Source of the DNA: Pogonophryne albipinna
Taxonomy: Eukaryota; Chordata; Actinopteri; Perciformes; Artedidraconidae
DNA length: 64,000 bases
Assembly (NCBI GenBank): GCA_028583405.1
Contig: JAPTMU010000153.1
Location: 425,256 to 489,255 of the forward strand
Reading direction: 5' to 3'
Position 1 is the stretch's first letter. Every line of letters starts with the position of its first letter. The notes under the pieces are model-generated. The model did not search any database. It saw nothing but the letters and a program-made list of their open reading frames with translations, and was not told the origin of the DNA. Shown in pieces: positions 35,371 through 47,864 of this stretch. The position numbers and the translations under genes were made by a program.

Positions 35371-35544
35371 GTCTCTACTGTAGTGGCTGGCTGAAAACAG
35401 ACCCCACTGGTGTGATAGCGACCACTTTGAACAATAGTTTTGACACGGTTCGATCCGTGCTGGAGGACATGGACTCTGGAACGTTGAACACATCGGCTGC
35501 GAAGCCGGGATCACAAAGCATCAACGCTCTGCTGGAAAACAGAG
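35371..35544 (+). pseudogene. fdxr: fdxr penultimate exon, unit 4
   Basis: Intact exon (GLYCSGW to LLENR) with acceptor and donor. Its partner last exon is at 46863, separated by a 10.6-kb insertion in the intron. Confidence 0.83.
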
Positions 35545-35612
35545 GTTCCTGCTGTCCCTTTAATTAATTTACACTGTGCTTCGATTAAAGTGGCCCTATT
35601 CTCCTCATTTTC

Positions 35613-35907
35613 AGGTGTTTATCGGTATGTAGTTTCTCTACTTTAAAGAGTCCTCTCCTGCTGATGTTCAGGTGTATATCAGTATGTAGTGTCTCTTCTC
35701 TAAAGAGTCCTCTCCTGCTGATGTTCAGGTGTATATCAGTTTGTAGTGTCTCTTCTCTAAAGAGTCCTCTCCTGCTGATGTTCAGGTGTATATCAGTATG
35801 TAGTGTCTCTAATTTAAAGAGTCCTCTCCTGCTGATGTTCAGGTGTATATCAGTATGTAGTGTCTCTACTCTAAAGAGTCCTCTCCTGCTGATGTTCAGG
35901 TGTATAG
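35613..35907 (+). repeat. 57-bp minisatellite, unit 4
   Basis: About five copies, several with tctcttctctaaag in place of tctctactttaaag. Confidence 0.95.
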
Positions 35908-36365
35908 AGCTGTCCTGCCCCTTAGCCTAACACGTACAATGTGTTGGAGCGCTAGCCAATAGGAGTGTGAGTGTTTCATAGTGATGTGACTATGTTCTGG
36001 AAGTAAACAAAGGAGTCCAATGTTTTTGGTTAGTGCATCTGGCCTTTTCTGGGCTCTCTCCCCATTCATTTGTTGGGGCCGTGGGCCACCATCTGCTGGC
36101 GAAGGGATAACCTGGCCTTTATGCGGTCCACCGGCAGCGTACTATGCGATATGTGGACAGCCAATGTGTGATGCGTGTATTCGAGCATAGGTGGCGCTAG
36201 AGACCCATGCGGGTACTTGTACTTATCCCCCGAAGCAATATGGGGGCCCACACGGGCAAATGTGTGTACTTGTACACTCCCATATAGCAATATGGTGGCC
36301 CTATTAGCACATATAACACAGTAACACGGATATTCACTCACCGTGTACTTGTACTCGTGGGGGGG

Positions 36366-37330
36366 GGGTGAGGGGTGTCCCACAAATCAATATGGGGGCC
36401 CATTAGAGCATATTTATATTGATGTACTTGTACTCATGGGGTGGTCCCATAAATCGATATGAGGGCCCATGGGGATGTCCCACAAATCAATATGGGGGCC
36501 CATTAGATCATATTTATATTGCATGGGGTGGTCCCACAAATCGATATGAGGGCCCATTAGAGCATATTTATATTGATGTACTTGTACTCATGGGGTGGTC
36601 CCACAAATCGATATGAGGACCCATTAGAGCATATTTATATTGCTGTACTTGTACTCATGGGGTGGTCCCACAAATCGATATGAGGGCCCATTAGAGCATA
36701 TTTATATTGATGTACTTGTACTCATGGGGTTGTCCCACAAATCGATATGAGGACCCATTAGAGCATATTTATATTGCTGTACTTGTACTCATGGGGTGGT
36801 CCCACAAATCGATATGAGGGCCCATTAGAGCATATTTATATTGATGTACTTGTATCCATGGGAGGTCCCACAAATCGATATGAAGTCCCATGGGGATGTC
36901 CCACAAATCAATATGGGGGCCCATTAGAGCATATTTATATTGATGTACTTGTACTCATGGGGTGGTCCCACAAGTCAATATGAGGACCCATTAGAGCATA
37001 TTTATATTGCTGTAGTTGTACTCATGGGGTGGTCCCACAAATCGATATGAGGGCCCATTAGAGCATATTTATATTGATGTACTTGTACCCATGGGAGGTC
37101 CCACAAATCCATATGAGGGCCCATGGGGGGGTCCCACAAGTCAATATGAGGGCCCATTACAGCATATTTATATTGATGTACTCATACTCATGGGGTGGTC
37201 CCACGAATTGATATGAGGGCCCACGGGGTGGTCCCACAAAACAATATGGGGGCCCATTAGAGCATATTTATATTGGTGTACTCATACTCATGGGGTGGTC
37301 CCACGAATCAATATGGGAGCCCATTACTAC
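36366..37330 (+). repeat. Left-end tandem array of the 10.6-kb insertion
   Basis: Units of roughly 80-120 bp built from 'catggggtggtcccacaaat', cgatatgagggcccattagag and catatttatattgatgtact. Open frames through it are repeat artefacts. Confidence 0.9.
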
Positions 37331-37439
37331 ATATTTCACAGTAACATGAGTATTCACTTACTGTGTTCTTGTACTTATGTGGGGGGGTGTCCGTCCCACC
37401 CAGAAATGTCAATTAAATGTCAAACTTTATCACAAAATC

Positions 37440-38630
37440 CTCTCATAAGTTAAGGGTCTGACAGGCTTGTGGTGGGGGAGGGGTAGAAAATAAAAAAAAT
37501 TGAAAAAAGATGCGTGGCGCTCCGAGACTTTGAGAGTGTGTTGCTTAACGTGTGTGGAGCCCGCTTGCAAAATGTGGGGCCCCTGCAACCTTCAACAAGT
37601 TCAAAATCGAGGTCAGAGGTCAAATTTGCATGCCGACAGTACCCTCGACGGCGCAAAGGAAGGTCCGACGGCTTTGAGCTTAGTTTCATTAGAACCGGCT
37701 CGGAGAGAAGATGCAGAATGATGCCTCTGGTCCAACTAAATGTCAAAGATTATGGCTTAAAATTTAACAAAACCTTCCGTTAAGGCCTTTTGAGAAGGTG
37801 CAGTGCTGCATGAGTGTTTAAAGCATTTTTGAAAAGGGCTAAAGAGATCATTTTTTCACAGGGGGCCTCTAAATAGGGCCCAGATCAGGAATCTGAAATA
37901 TGGGAACCTTAACCCACCCAGATTTTTTTTTCAATAAAATGTCAAACTTTATCACATAATCCTGACTGAAGCTAAGAGTCTGAGAGGCTTGTGCTGAAGA
38001 AGAGAGAGCAAATTGAAAAAAATTGAAAAGATTTGCTTGGCGCTCCAAGTCTTTGAGAGTGTGTTGCTTAACATGTGTGGAACCCGCCTGCAAAATTGGG
38101 GCACCCTGCGACCTTCGACATGGTCAAAACCGAGGTCAGAGGTCACGTTGTCATGCCGTACGGTGCCCTTTACGGCACAAAGGAAGGTCCGACGGCTTTG
38201 AGCTTAGTCTCATTAGAACCGGCTCGGAGAGAAGATGCGGATTGATGCCTTTGCTGCTCCTAATGTCAAAGGTTACGGCTTAAAAGGGGACAAAGCTCTA
38301 GAGGTCAACGGTCATCTGTGGATGGTCTACGCTACTGTATACGCCACTTTGGAAGGTCCGACAGCTTTGAGCTTAGTCTCATTAGAACCGGCTCGGAGAG
38401 AAGATGCAGATTTATGCTTCTGGTGCAACTAAATGTCAAAGGTTACGTCTTAAAATTTAACAAAACCTTCCCTTAAGGCCTTTTTTGAGATGCAACTGCT
38501 GCATGAGTTTTTAAAGGACTTTGGAAAAGGCTAAAGAGATATTTCTTTCACAGGGGGACTCTAAATAGGGCCCAGATCAGGAATCTGAAGTATGGAAGCT
38601 CTCACCCACCCAGAATGTTTTTCAATAAAA
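37440..38630 (+). repeat. Two to three degenerate ~450-bp direct repeats
   Basis: Recurring blocks 'ctttgagagtgtgttgctta', 'aggtccgacggctttgagct' and 'tagaaccggctcggagagaa' at about 37530/38050, 37660/38185/38352 and 37690/38212/38385. No gene. Confidence 0.75.
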
Positions 38631-38676
38631 TCTCAAATTCATTAATGAAAATGCTAAGCTAACGGGAGCTATTCCA

Positions 38677-41066
38677 ATGTATATTTCCATTGAAAATGCT
38701 AACCGCTAGCAGCAAAGCTAGCATCACAGCCACTGCTTCGTTTTCGGAGACTTTGCACACGTTTTTTATACGCTAGGAGTCTGGGAGTACTTTCATTCGC
38801 TTCGTATTGATCTGTAGATGTTATTTAATGCATCGTTTGTCAATTTTTATGGTTGAAAACACAGGTACATGTCACTTTCGGAATCCTTATAATAAAGCCA
38901 TGAGCCCGTTGGTGCGGGACTTCTGGGTTCGAAACTCCTCTCAAACTCTCCATATTTTAAGTTGATTATTGTAGTTAGTATAATAGGTTTATTCATTTTG
39001 TAACTATTAAATGTAAAACACATAATTTGTGTGATTATATTAAAAAGTAGTACATTTACAAGTGTGAATTCAGGGTGTCTGTTTTCGGAATTCAGGGTGT
39101 CTGTTTTCGGAGACTTTGCACACGTTTTTCACACGCTAGGAATCTGGGAGTACTTCCATTCGCTTCGTCTTGGTCTGTAGGTGTGATTTGATGTGTCGTT
39201 TGTACATTTTGATCGCGGAAAAGACAGGAAAATGTCCCGTTGATAGACATAGCAATATATATATGAGACTTTTTTCTCAGGCAACTCTATGCGACTCTAT
39301 GTGTCGCAGTGAGTTAAGCGCTGCTCTTTGATGCGGGAGACCCGGGTTCAAAACTCTTCTCAGACTCTCCTTTTTTGAAGTTCATTATTGTAGTCAGTGT
39401 AATAGGTTTAATCATTTTGTAACTATTAAATGTAAAACACATAATATGTGTGATTATATTAAAAAGTAGTACATTTACAAGACATAAGGGGCAGGAATTC
39501 AGAGTGTCTAACCTGCATCAGTAGGCAGATTTCATTTAAAAAACAGGTCTGATTTTAAGAGAGAAAAGTAGTGATATTTGATATGTATACTCTACTCCAA
39601 CAGATTAAACCATTTTCCCACTGTAGGCCGATGTAGGTTGGTTTCATTTCATTTCATTTCAAACCTTTATTTACCCAGGTGTATCCCATAGAGATCATTT
39701 ATCTCTATGGGATAAAGGACATTTTACAGCATCATTACAGGGATTACAATTTACAATAACTATCCACATGAGCAAGTACCAACAGCTTCAGATTGAGTAG
39801 CATCCAACCGAGAGCATCTCAGAGAGTAGGTGATCAGTGGGGCCTTGTTTTTACTGAAACATGATGTTTCGATGTATATTTCCATTGAAAATGCTAACCA
39901 CTAGCCGCAAAGCTAGCATCACAGCCACTGCTCCGTTTTCGGAGACTTTGCACACGTTTTTCACAAGCTAGGAGTCTGGGAGTACTTCCATTCGCTTCGT
40001 ATTGATCTGTAAATGTTATTTAATGCATCGTTTGTCAATTTTTATGGTTGAAAACACAGGTACATGTCACTTTCGGAATCCTTATAATAAAGCCATGAGC
40101 CCGTTGGTGCGGGAGTTCTGGGTTCGAAACTCCTCTCAAACTCTCCATATTTTAAGTTGATTATTGTAGTTAGTATAATAGGTTTATTCATTTTGTAACT
40201 ATTAAATGTAAAACACATAATTTGTGTGATTATATTAAAAAGTAGTACATTTACAAGTGTGAATTCAGGGTGTCTGTTTTCGGAATTCAGGGTGTCTGTT
40301 TTCGGAGACTTTGCACACGTTTTTCACACGCTAGGAATCTGGGAGTACTTCCATTCGCTTCGTCTTGGTCTGTAGGTGTGATTTGATGTGTCGTTTGTAC
40401 ATTTTGATCGCGGAAAAGACAGGAAAATGTCCCGTTGATAGACATAGCAATATATATATGAGACTTTTTTCTCAGGCAACTCTATGCGACTCTATGTGTC
40501 GCAGTGAGTTAAGCGCTGCTCTTTGATGCGGGAGACCCGGGTTCAAAACTCTTCTCAGACTCTCCTTTTTTGAAGTTCATTATTGTAGTCAGTGTAATAG
40601 GTTTAATCATTTTGTAACTATTAAATGTAAAACACATAATATGTGTGATTATATTAAAAAGTAGTACATTTACAAGACATAAGGGGCAGGAATTCAGAGT
40701 GTCTAACCTGCATCAGTAGGCAGATTTCATTTAAAAAACAGGTCTGATTTTAAGAGAGAAAAGTAGTGATATTTGATATGTATACTCTACTCCAACAGAT
40801 TAAACCATTTTCCCACTGTAGGCCGATGTAGGTTGGTTTCATTTCATTTCATTTCAAACCTTTATTTACCCAGGTGTATCCCATAGAGATCATTTATCTC
40901 TATGGGATAAAGGACATCTTACAGCATCATTACAGGGATTACAATTTACAATAACTATCCACATGAGCAAGTACCAACAGCTTCAGATTGAGTAGCATCC
41001 AACCGAGAGCATCTCAGAGAGTAGGTGATCAGTGGGGCCTTGTTTTTACTGAAACATGATGTTTCG
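38677..41066 (+). repeat. 1195-bp tandem duplication with tRNA-like motifs
   Basis: The sequence starting at 38677 restarts at 39872 and again, partially, at 41067. The two full copies are almost identical. Each contains tRNA-like T-arm/B-box sequences: gggttcgaaactcc near 38927 and 40122, and gggttcaaaactc near 39347 and 40542, the second type preceded by agttaagcgctgc. They look tRNA-derived, not functional tRNAs. Each copy also holds 'ggtgtatcccatagagatca' (39679, 40873), resembling a Rex1-like tail. Confidence 0.85.
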
Positions 41067-41440
41067 ATGTATATTTCCATTGAAAATGCTAACCACTAGC
41101 CGCAAAGCTAGCATCACAGCCACTGCTCCGTTTTCGGAGACTTTGCACACGTTTTTCACACGCTAGGAGTCTGGGAGTACTTCCATTCGCTTCGTGTTGA
41201 TCTGTAGATGTCATTTGATGCATCGTTTGTCCATTTTGATGGTGTAAAAGACTACTGTCTGCACGAAATCGGAAACCAGAAATCGCTTTTTAAAATGACT
41301 CAGAAAAAAAACGGCTGTCTCACTTCATGGAGGAATGTATCCGCTCCATGTGCACTCTGGCCCGGGTACATTTGTTGCCTGGAGACCCCCCAGTATGGTT
41401 CTTAAAAAACTTTAAGTTTTTTAAGAACGTGCCTCTGGAG

Positions 41441-42997
41441 CAGGGGTCTCCAACACGTCGATCGCGAGCTACCGGTAGCTCGCGGGCAGCTTTTCAGTAG
41501 CTCGCCGCTCGATTATCGATTATAGCGTAGTAACGTTGCTTCTTGATTTTTCGGCCGCGGCCGGACAATAAAGTGTTTTTATTTTAGAATTGTTTCTGTC
41601 ACACAAATATAAAATTGGTCCGTGACGCAGAGATCAAGGAGCATAATGTGACAGCGGCTCAGCGACACCACACGTGGAGCAGTTTGCTTTCTCCAGCAAC
41701 ATCAGTCAGAACCAACAGCAGAATGACCCGCTCTGAATCAGGCCCTGTCGCTGCGTCTCAGAGACACAGGGAGGGATTTGTGTTTTTGAAAAACACTCGT
41801 TATCGTAATGTCAGGTTTTTGGTGGATTTAATTAAGTCTTGGATTGCAGAGTATGAATGTCCTCTTGCTATTTTCAGTTGATAAATACGTGTGTAAAGTT
41901 TGTGAAGGCAGGAGGAAAGCTTCCGCGATCACCGTCTCCTCTCCGTTCCTCCAAACCCCGCCCCCTCCCTGAAAATGATGAGTGACAGGCTGACAGTGAC
42001 CCGATAGAAACTTTATTATTCACTTAATCACTGATTGAGATGATGAAGCTAACTTAATCTCATACATTCATGGGATTCATGTAACAGTAAGACAGAGAAT
42101 GTGAGTGTGCACCCACATGCACTATTTTAGTTTTTATAATGCTGTTGTAAATACTCCTGTTGTCTGCTGTGTTCACACTTAAGTCCTGTGTGTGATGCCA
42201 CATTCAGGACCTTCAGTGTCCTTTCTTTAACAGAAGGCCGTTGCTAGAAGCTGCAGCTAGACTGCAGAAGTATTAGTTTTTTGTTTTTGAGGATGGAACA
42301 ACTTCACACACAGATATAGGGAGGCTAGACCTATACAGTTGATTAATTATGGTTTATAATTTAATGTCAAGACGAAGAAGAAGAAAATATGGCTGCACTG
42401 TTCAGTGTCAATCCTGTGGAGATGGAGGTTATACATCTCCAAAATCATGTTCAGCTGAAGTCTCAGCAAAACTCACAACATTTCTGGAGCCTTGTAGACC
42501 CAAAAACTATAAGAACATTCACCAAGCAGCACTGAAAATGTCTGCTTTATTTGGCTCTACAGACCTTTGTGAAGCAGCTTTTTCTGAATGAAATCTAAAT
42601 ACAGAACAAGACTGACTGATGAACATTTAAATGACTCTATTAGAGTGAACCTAAGTGGGTCCAGCAGACCCCTCTATGGTGGACTCCATGCAGCGCCAGT
42701 CATCTCACTAACTGTAAAAAAGAGTGAATGCACATATTTTATACATGTGCCATAAGATGCTTGCAAGGTGGTGATTAAGGCGATGTATTTACTATGTTGT
42801 CCATATTAATATGTGAGAAATTGTCGTTTTCTTTTTAGATAAGCTTTAGGTATTGCAATTTCATACGTGTACAAAAGTAGCTTAATTCAACTGATGAGTG
42901 CTATGTGAATAAATGTAAGCGATGTGACGCAAGTAGCTCTTGGCCACTTTCATTTTTTCAAAGTAGCTCTCAGGTGGAGAAAGGTTGGAGACCCCTG
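41441..42997 (+). mobile_element. hAT element with decayed transposase
   Basis: Ends CAGGGGTCTCCAAC and GTTGGAGACCCCTG, with perfect 8-bp duplications ctctggag at 41433-41440 and 42998-43005. Inside, at about 42538-42660, a plus-strand frame with one break reads MSALFGSTDLCEAAFSE and then KSKYRTRLTDEHLNDS, the hAT C-terminal dimerisation region. The 5' part (41615-41881) is a second remnant. The transposase is broken by stops and gaps. Confidence 0.87.
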
Positions 42998-43005
42998 CTC
43001 TGGAG

Positions 43006-44000
43006 GAATTCAAGGGGAGTTGTCACGGTATAATGAGACACTATTTTCGGATACATTTTATCCATTTTCACCCCTTCCTCTGGTTAAGTTAACTTTGACT
43101 TTTTCTGCCTCTGGAGGAATGTAAGGGGAGTTGTCAGGGGACTTTACCCACATATGAGGTACTATTTTCGGATACATTTTTTCCATTTTCACCCCTTTTT
43201 TATGGTTCTTCCAAAAGTTAACTTTGACTTTTTCTGCCTCTGGAGGAATGTAAGGGGAGTTGTCAGGGGACTTTACCCGCATATGAGGCACTATTTTCGG
43301 ATACATTTTTTCCATTTTCACCCCTTTTTTATGGTTCTTCCAAAAGTTAACTTTGACTTTTTCTGCCTCTGGAGGAATGTAAAGGGAGTTGTCAGGGGAC
43401 TTTACCCGCATATGAGGCACTATTTTCGGATAAATTTTTTCCATTTTCACTCCTTTTTTATGGTTCTTCCAAAAGTTAACTTTGACATTTTCTGCCTCTG
43501 GAGGAATGTAAGGGGAGTTGTCAGGGGATTTTACCCGCATATGAGGCACTATTTTCGGATACATTTTTTCATTTTCACCCCTTTTTTATGGTTCTTCCAA
43601 AACTTTACTTAAACTTTTTCTGCCTCTGGAGGAATGTAAGGGGAGTTGTCAGGGGACTTTAACCGCATATGAGGCACTATTTTCGGATACATTTTTTCCA
43701 TTTTCACCCCTTTTTTATGGTTCTTCCAAAAGTTTACTTAAACTTTTTCTGCCTCTGGAGGAATGTAAGGGGAGTTGTCAGGGGACTTTACCTGCATATG
43801 AGGCACTATTTTCGGATACATTTTTTCCATTTTCACCCCTTTTTTATGGTTCTTCCAAAAGTTTACTTAAACTTTTTCTGCCTCTGGAGGAATGTAAGGG
43901 GAGTTGTCAGGGAACTTTACCCGCATATGAGGCACTATTTTCGGATAATTTTTTTCCATTTTCACCCCTTTTCTCTGGTTCTCCAAAAAGTTTACTTAGA
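43006..44000 (+). repeat. ~128-bp tandem repeat (eight copies)
   Basis: Unit marked by 'ctgcctctggaggaatgtaa' and 'catatgaggcactattttcg', with starts near 43108, 43236 and 43365 (periods 128 and 129) and so on. The neighbouring hAT is inserted in the first unit. Frames on both strands are repeat-generated. Confidence 0.92.
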
Positions 44001-44210
44001 CTTTATTATAATATTTATTTATATATGACTTATTTTTTAAATATGTATTAGCTAGTACCCAGTACTGGGAGGGAACCAGGCTACAGCACCTGACTTTTAA
44101 ACGTTGGGAAAAGTGAAAACGGTGCATTTCTCCATCTGAATGTGGAGAACTTTTTTTTTATTCAAATATTGCTATATCTGCAATCTAGCATATTCTGAAC
44201 ATGAAAGTCA

Positions 44211-44212
<2 letters not shown>

Positions 44213-44279
<67 letters not shown>

Positions 44280-44430
44280 TGTGTGTGTCTGTGTCTGTGT
44301 CTCTCCTGTCTGTCTCTCTCTCTCTCTCTCTCCTGTCTGTCTGTCCTCACCTGTCTGTCTCTGACCTGTCTCTCTCACCTGTCCCTCTCTCATCTGTGTG
44401 TGTCTCTCCTATCTGTTTCTGACCTGTCTG
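44213..44430 (+). repeat. (TG)n and CTGTCT-rich microsatellite
   Basis: TG dinucleotides at 44213-44280, followed by TCTC and CTGTCT repeats to about 44430. Cysteine/valine or histidine/threonine frames here are artefacts. Confidence 0.95.
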
Positions 44431-44609
44431 TATATCAAATATTCCCTGCTATATGTAGTACACTGGTGTAGAATTTCAGGGATCCAGCTGCTACCGTTCG
44501 CTCCTATAAAATACTTATAATTAAAAAAACGTGAAATCATATTTTCAGAATCTGACCCTCTGCCCTAGCTCCGCCCCCTGAGGTCCGAGAGACAGATAAG
44601 GAGTTGCGC

Positions 44610-44650
44610 GTTGGTGTGGCAGAGTGGGGTTCGACTCCCGCCCTTGGCAC
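44610..44650 (+). repeat. tRNA-like B-box fragment
   Basis: 'gtggcagagtggggttcgac' followed by tcccgcccttggcac can form a T-arm-like hairpin (GTGGG/CCCGC). A second copy is at 45290-45330. No anticodon arm could be drawn, so it is probably a tRNA-derived repeat end. Confidence 0.5.
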
Positions 44651-45469
44651 TCAATCTTAAATTCCTTGAATTCATTTTTATTCTCTATTGCACAGGGGGC
44701 AAGCGTTCTCCATTGTAATAATAGCTTCACAACCATTGGTCCGTTTTTCGTGCCAAAACAAGAGTTTCATTAGAGTTTCATTAGCTTCCTATTGATCTGT
44801 AGATTAGATTGGATATGTCGTTTTTACATTTTGATGCCGGAAAAGATATGAAAATGTTGCGTTAAAATGCTTAAAACACAGAAATAATCGCAAAAATGGA
44901 TACATCTTTGGCTAACTTTTAAAAACGCTAGGACCTTGGGAGTAGGTTCATTCGCTTCATATTGAGCTCGAAATGTTATCTGGTGTGTTTATTTTCAGTT
45001 TCGATGACGGAAAGGATATGAAAATGTAGCGTTAAAATGCTTAAAACACAATGGTGTGATTTGAAAAGCCATTGCTACGTTTTCAAACTTGTAAACACGC
45101 TAGGAGTCTGAGAGTGGTTTCATTAGCTTCGTATCGATTTGTAGATGTGATTTGATGTGTTTTTTTGTCAATTTTGATCGCCAAAACGATAGAGAAAGGT
45201 CTTTTTACTTTATAGTGGAGTCTATATATAATACTTTTGTTCAATAAGCTTCAGCGCCACTTGTGGGGCAATTGAATGGGAGTCGCTCCTTGGTGTGGCA
45301 GAGTGGGGTTCAACTCCCGCCCTTAGCACTCAATCTTAAGTTCCTTGAATTCATTTTTATATGTGGACACTAACTGTCCACAAGTCAATATGGGGGCCCA
45401 TTACTTCATATTATTATTTTGGAATTATTAAATATAGTAATGTGATTATAATTAACCACTTATAAATAA

Positions 45470-46260
45470 TATTGAGAAGTGGGCTTCCATATTGAAATGT
45501 GGGACTTCGCCCCAATCCCCATAGGTATATCTGCAAGTGGGCTTCCATATTGAGATGTGGGATCTACAAGTGGGCTTCCATATTGAGATGTGGGACATCG
45601 CCCCAATCCCCATAGGTATATCTGCAAGTGGGCTTCCATATTGAGATGTGGGATCTACAAGTGGGCTTCCATATTGAGATGTGGGACATCGCCACAATCC
45701 CCTTAGGTTTACCTGCAAGTGGGCTTACATATTGAGAAGTGGGATCTACAAGTGGGCTTCCATATTGAGATGTGGGACATCGCCCAAATCCCCATAGGTA
45801 TACCTGCAAGTGGGCTTCCATATTGAGATGTGGGACATCACCACAATCCCCTTAGGTTTACCTGCAAGTGGGCTTCCATATTGAGATGTGGGATCTACAA
45901 GTGGGCTTCCATATTGAGATGTGGGACATCGCCCAAATCCCCATAGGTATACCTGCAAGTGGGCTTCCATATTGAGATGTGGGATCTACAAGTGGGCTTC
46001 CATATTGAGATGTGGGAGCCCTGAAGTGGGCTCTCATATTGACTTGTGGGAACCCCCCCAGGCAAGTGGGCATCCATATTGAGATGTGGGACTTCACCCA
46101 AATCCCCATAGGTATACCTGCAAGTGGGCTTCCATATTGAGATGTGGGATCTACAAGTGGGCTTCCATATTGAGATGTGAGAGCCCTGAAGTGGGCTCTC
46201 ATATTGACTTGTGGGAACCCCCCGAGGCAAGTGGGCATCCATATTGAGATGTGGGAGCCC
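45470..46260 (-). repeat. Right-end tandem array of the 10.6-kb insertion
   Basis: Alternating ~36-bp units with 'gtgggcttccatattgagat' and spacers such as atccccataggtatacctgca. In reverse complement it resembles the left-end array (cccaca..tcaatatgg..gccca). Confidence 0.88.
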
Positions 46261-46862
46261 CCTCCGTGTATAAATACACAGACACGAGTGTGTACAAGTA
46301 CACCTGTCAAATATTCTGCAAGCTGGTTCCCATATCGAGTTTTGGGACACAGCCCAGAGCCGAGTGGGCCCCCATATCGAGTTGCCGGACACCGGTGAGA
46401 GAAGGGAAAGCGGCCATAACGCGTTGATTGGCTTGGTATTTCCCGGCACGGCGGGGTGACCCCCGAGACCCCCGGGGGGTCCGGCTATTTTACAAACGTT
46501 GCGTTGGCAGAGTAATCGGGGGGTTAAGCCCTGGCGGTCCTCTACCAGCATATTACGCTGGAAGCGGGCTCCCGTTTTCGTGCAGAGCTGCTACTTTTGG
46601 GAACCAGGAACATAGCATGCATTTATCCCATAGGGCAAAAATGAGAGAATCTGATGGATAAAGTCAGATGTTATGCACTTAAGGACATTTTAGTCCTTAC
46701 AGGTCTTACTCTGTGTGTTTGGGATACACACTATATACTGATATTTAGAAATAAATAAATGTGCTATATGCCTTAAAACATAATTTAAGATCTAATCCGA
46801 TTCCGAGGCTCAGGGTTAATTTAGTAAATGCATGTTACTGACTCTGATTTCGTGTCTTGCAG

Positions 46863-47005
46863 GAGTGAAACCAGTGACTTTCTCCGAGTGGGAGAAGATT
46901 GACAGTGAGGAAGTTCGGAGGGGGGCGGCCTTCCTCACTGTCCCCCGGAAACCCCGAGAAAAACTGCTGACTGTGGAGGAAATGCTACAGCTGGCTGGAA
47001 AATAA
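46863..47005 (+). pseudogene. fdxr: fdxr last exon, unit 4, with a templated 12-bp net insertion
   Basis: Starts after tcttgcag and ends LAGK-TAA at 47003-47005. In place of the five bases gatcg it has 17 bases including CTTCCTCACTGTC. That is the exact reverse complement of GACAGTGAGGAAG, located about 25 bases upstream in the same exon. The frame is kept, but AAIGKPRE becomes [12 protein letters not shown]. The exon lies 10.6 kb from its partner. Confidence 0.82.
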
Positions 47006-47864
47006 CCTGAAGACGACAACATTTCATACCGTCCTGTCTGGGATCAATGACAGAAATAACGACATTAAATTATACGTAATAAAAGCTATTAGGTATTGCA
47101 GTTTACCCGTTAAAGCTTTTAGTTTTCGTTCAACTTCCAATCAATCCAAAGCACTGAAAAACTAAGTTTCCTGACGTGCCAACATTAAAGACAATTCTCT
47201 ATTAGATGCTATACATAATGAACTCCACTCTAATATAATGTATGTATTTTAAAATGGTAAACTTCATTATTTTTCAACCCCAAATGTATAATTGGTTCAT
47301 TATTGAGTGAGAGTTACCGTTCAAATGTTTATTTCAGCGTGTCTTTGCTCTAAAGAGCCCCAATTATGCTTTTTGTTGCTTACATAATACTGGACTCATT
47401 TCAAAAACTGTTTCCCCAAAAGACATGGGACACTGTTCAGGAAAAATACTGAAGTTTCTCTTTAGAAGAGTAATGACTGCTTGGGGACCAAATTATATTT
47501 TGCAAGTGTTTGCACTGAAACAGATATTTTATGAATAAATCATGATTTATATCCTTTCCGTCTTGAAGGAGCATTTCTTTCCGTTGCATTTTAAATATTT
47601 AGGTCTACGGACATTTTGTAAAAGAAAACCTAAATACAGATTCTATAAGTTCTGTCCACTGGTCTAAAAGATGACATGTTATTGAACAAAAAGAATCCAA
47701 GTTTGACTAATGGATTAAAAAAACTGATGTTTTACCAGCAGTTCTATCACATTTGAATATTAAGGACATTTTAAAGCAGAAATACACTAATAGTATAAGA
47801 TACTCTAAAATCAAACGTTTTGATATTTGGAAAAGAAAACAGATTTATTAATGAAAGTTTTATT

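Larger units (their letters stand above)
36030..46600. mobile_element. 10.6-kb foldback-like insertion
   Basis: Interrupts the otherwise continuous unit sequence between fdxr copy 4 exons. The hexamer TTTTGG is present at both junctions (36024-36029, 46595-46600) and only once in the empty sites. Near the left end (36366-37330) is a tandem array around 'cccacaaatcgatatgaggg'. Near the right end (45470-46260) a related array occurs in the opposite orientation: the reverse complement of gagatgtgggatctac with agtgggcttcc aligns with tcccacaaatcaatatggg. The core holds segmental duplications, tRNA-like B-box sequences and a nested hAT. No transposase of its own was recognised. It could be a foldback-type element or a composite of several insertions. 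Confidence 0.55.

Noticed and set aside
36419..37216. Frames over the left-end tandem array, and those at 45452-46551 over the right-end array
   Set aside because: Repeat-derived, no domain, not shared between the two arrays in protein terms.
38896..38952. Functional tRNA gene
   Set aside because: Only a B-box/T-arm resemblance. No acceptor stem or anticodon arm could be drawn.
46400..46590. rDNA-like GC-rich segment at the right end of the 10.6-kb insertion
   Set aside because: GC-rich with cccggggggtcc, but I could not match it to any part of 18S, 5.8S or 28S rRNA.
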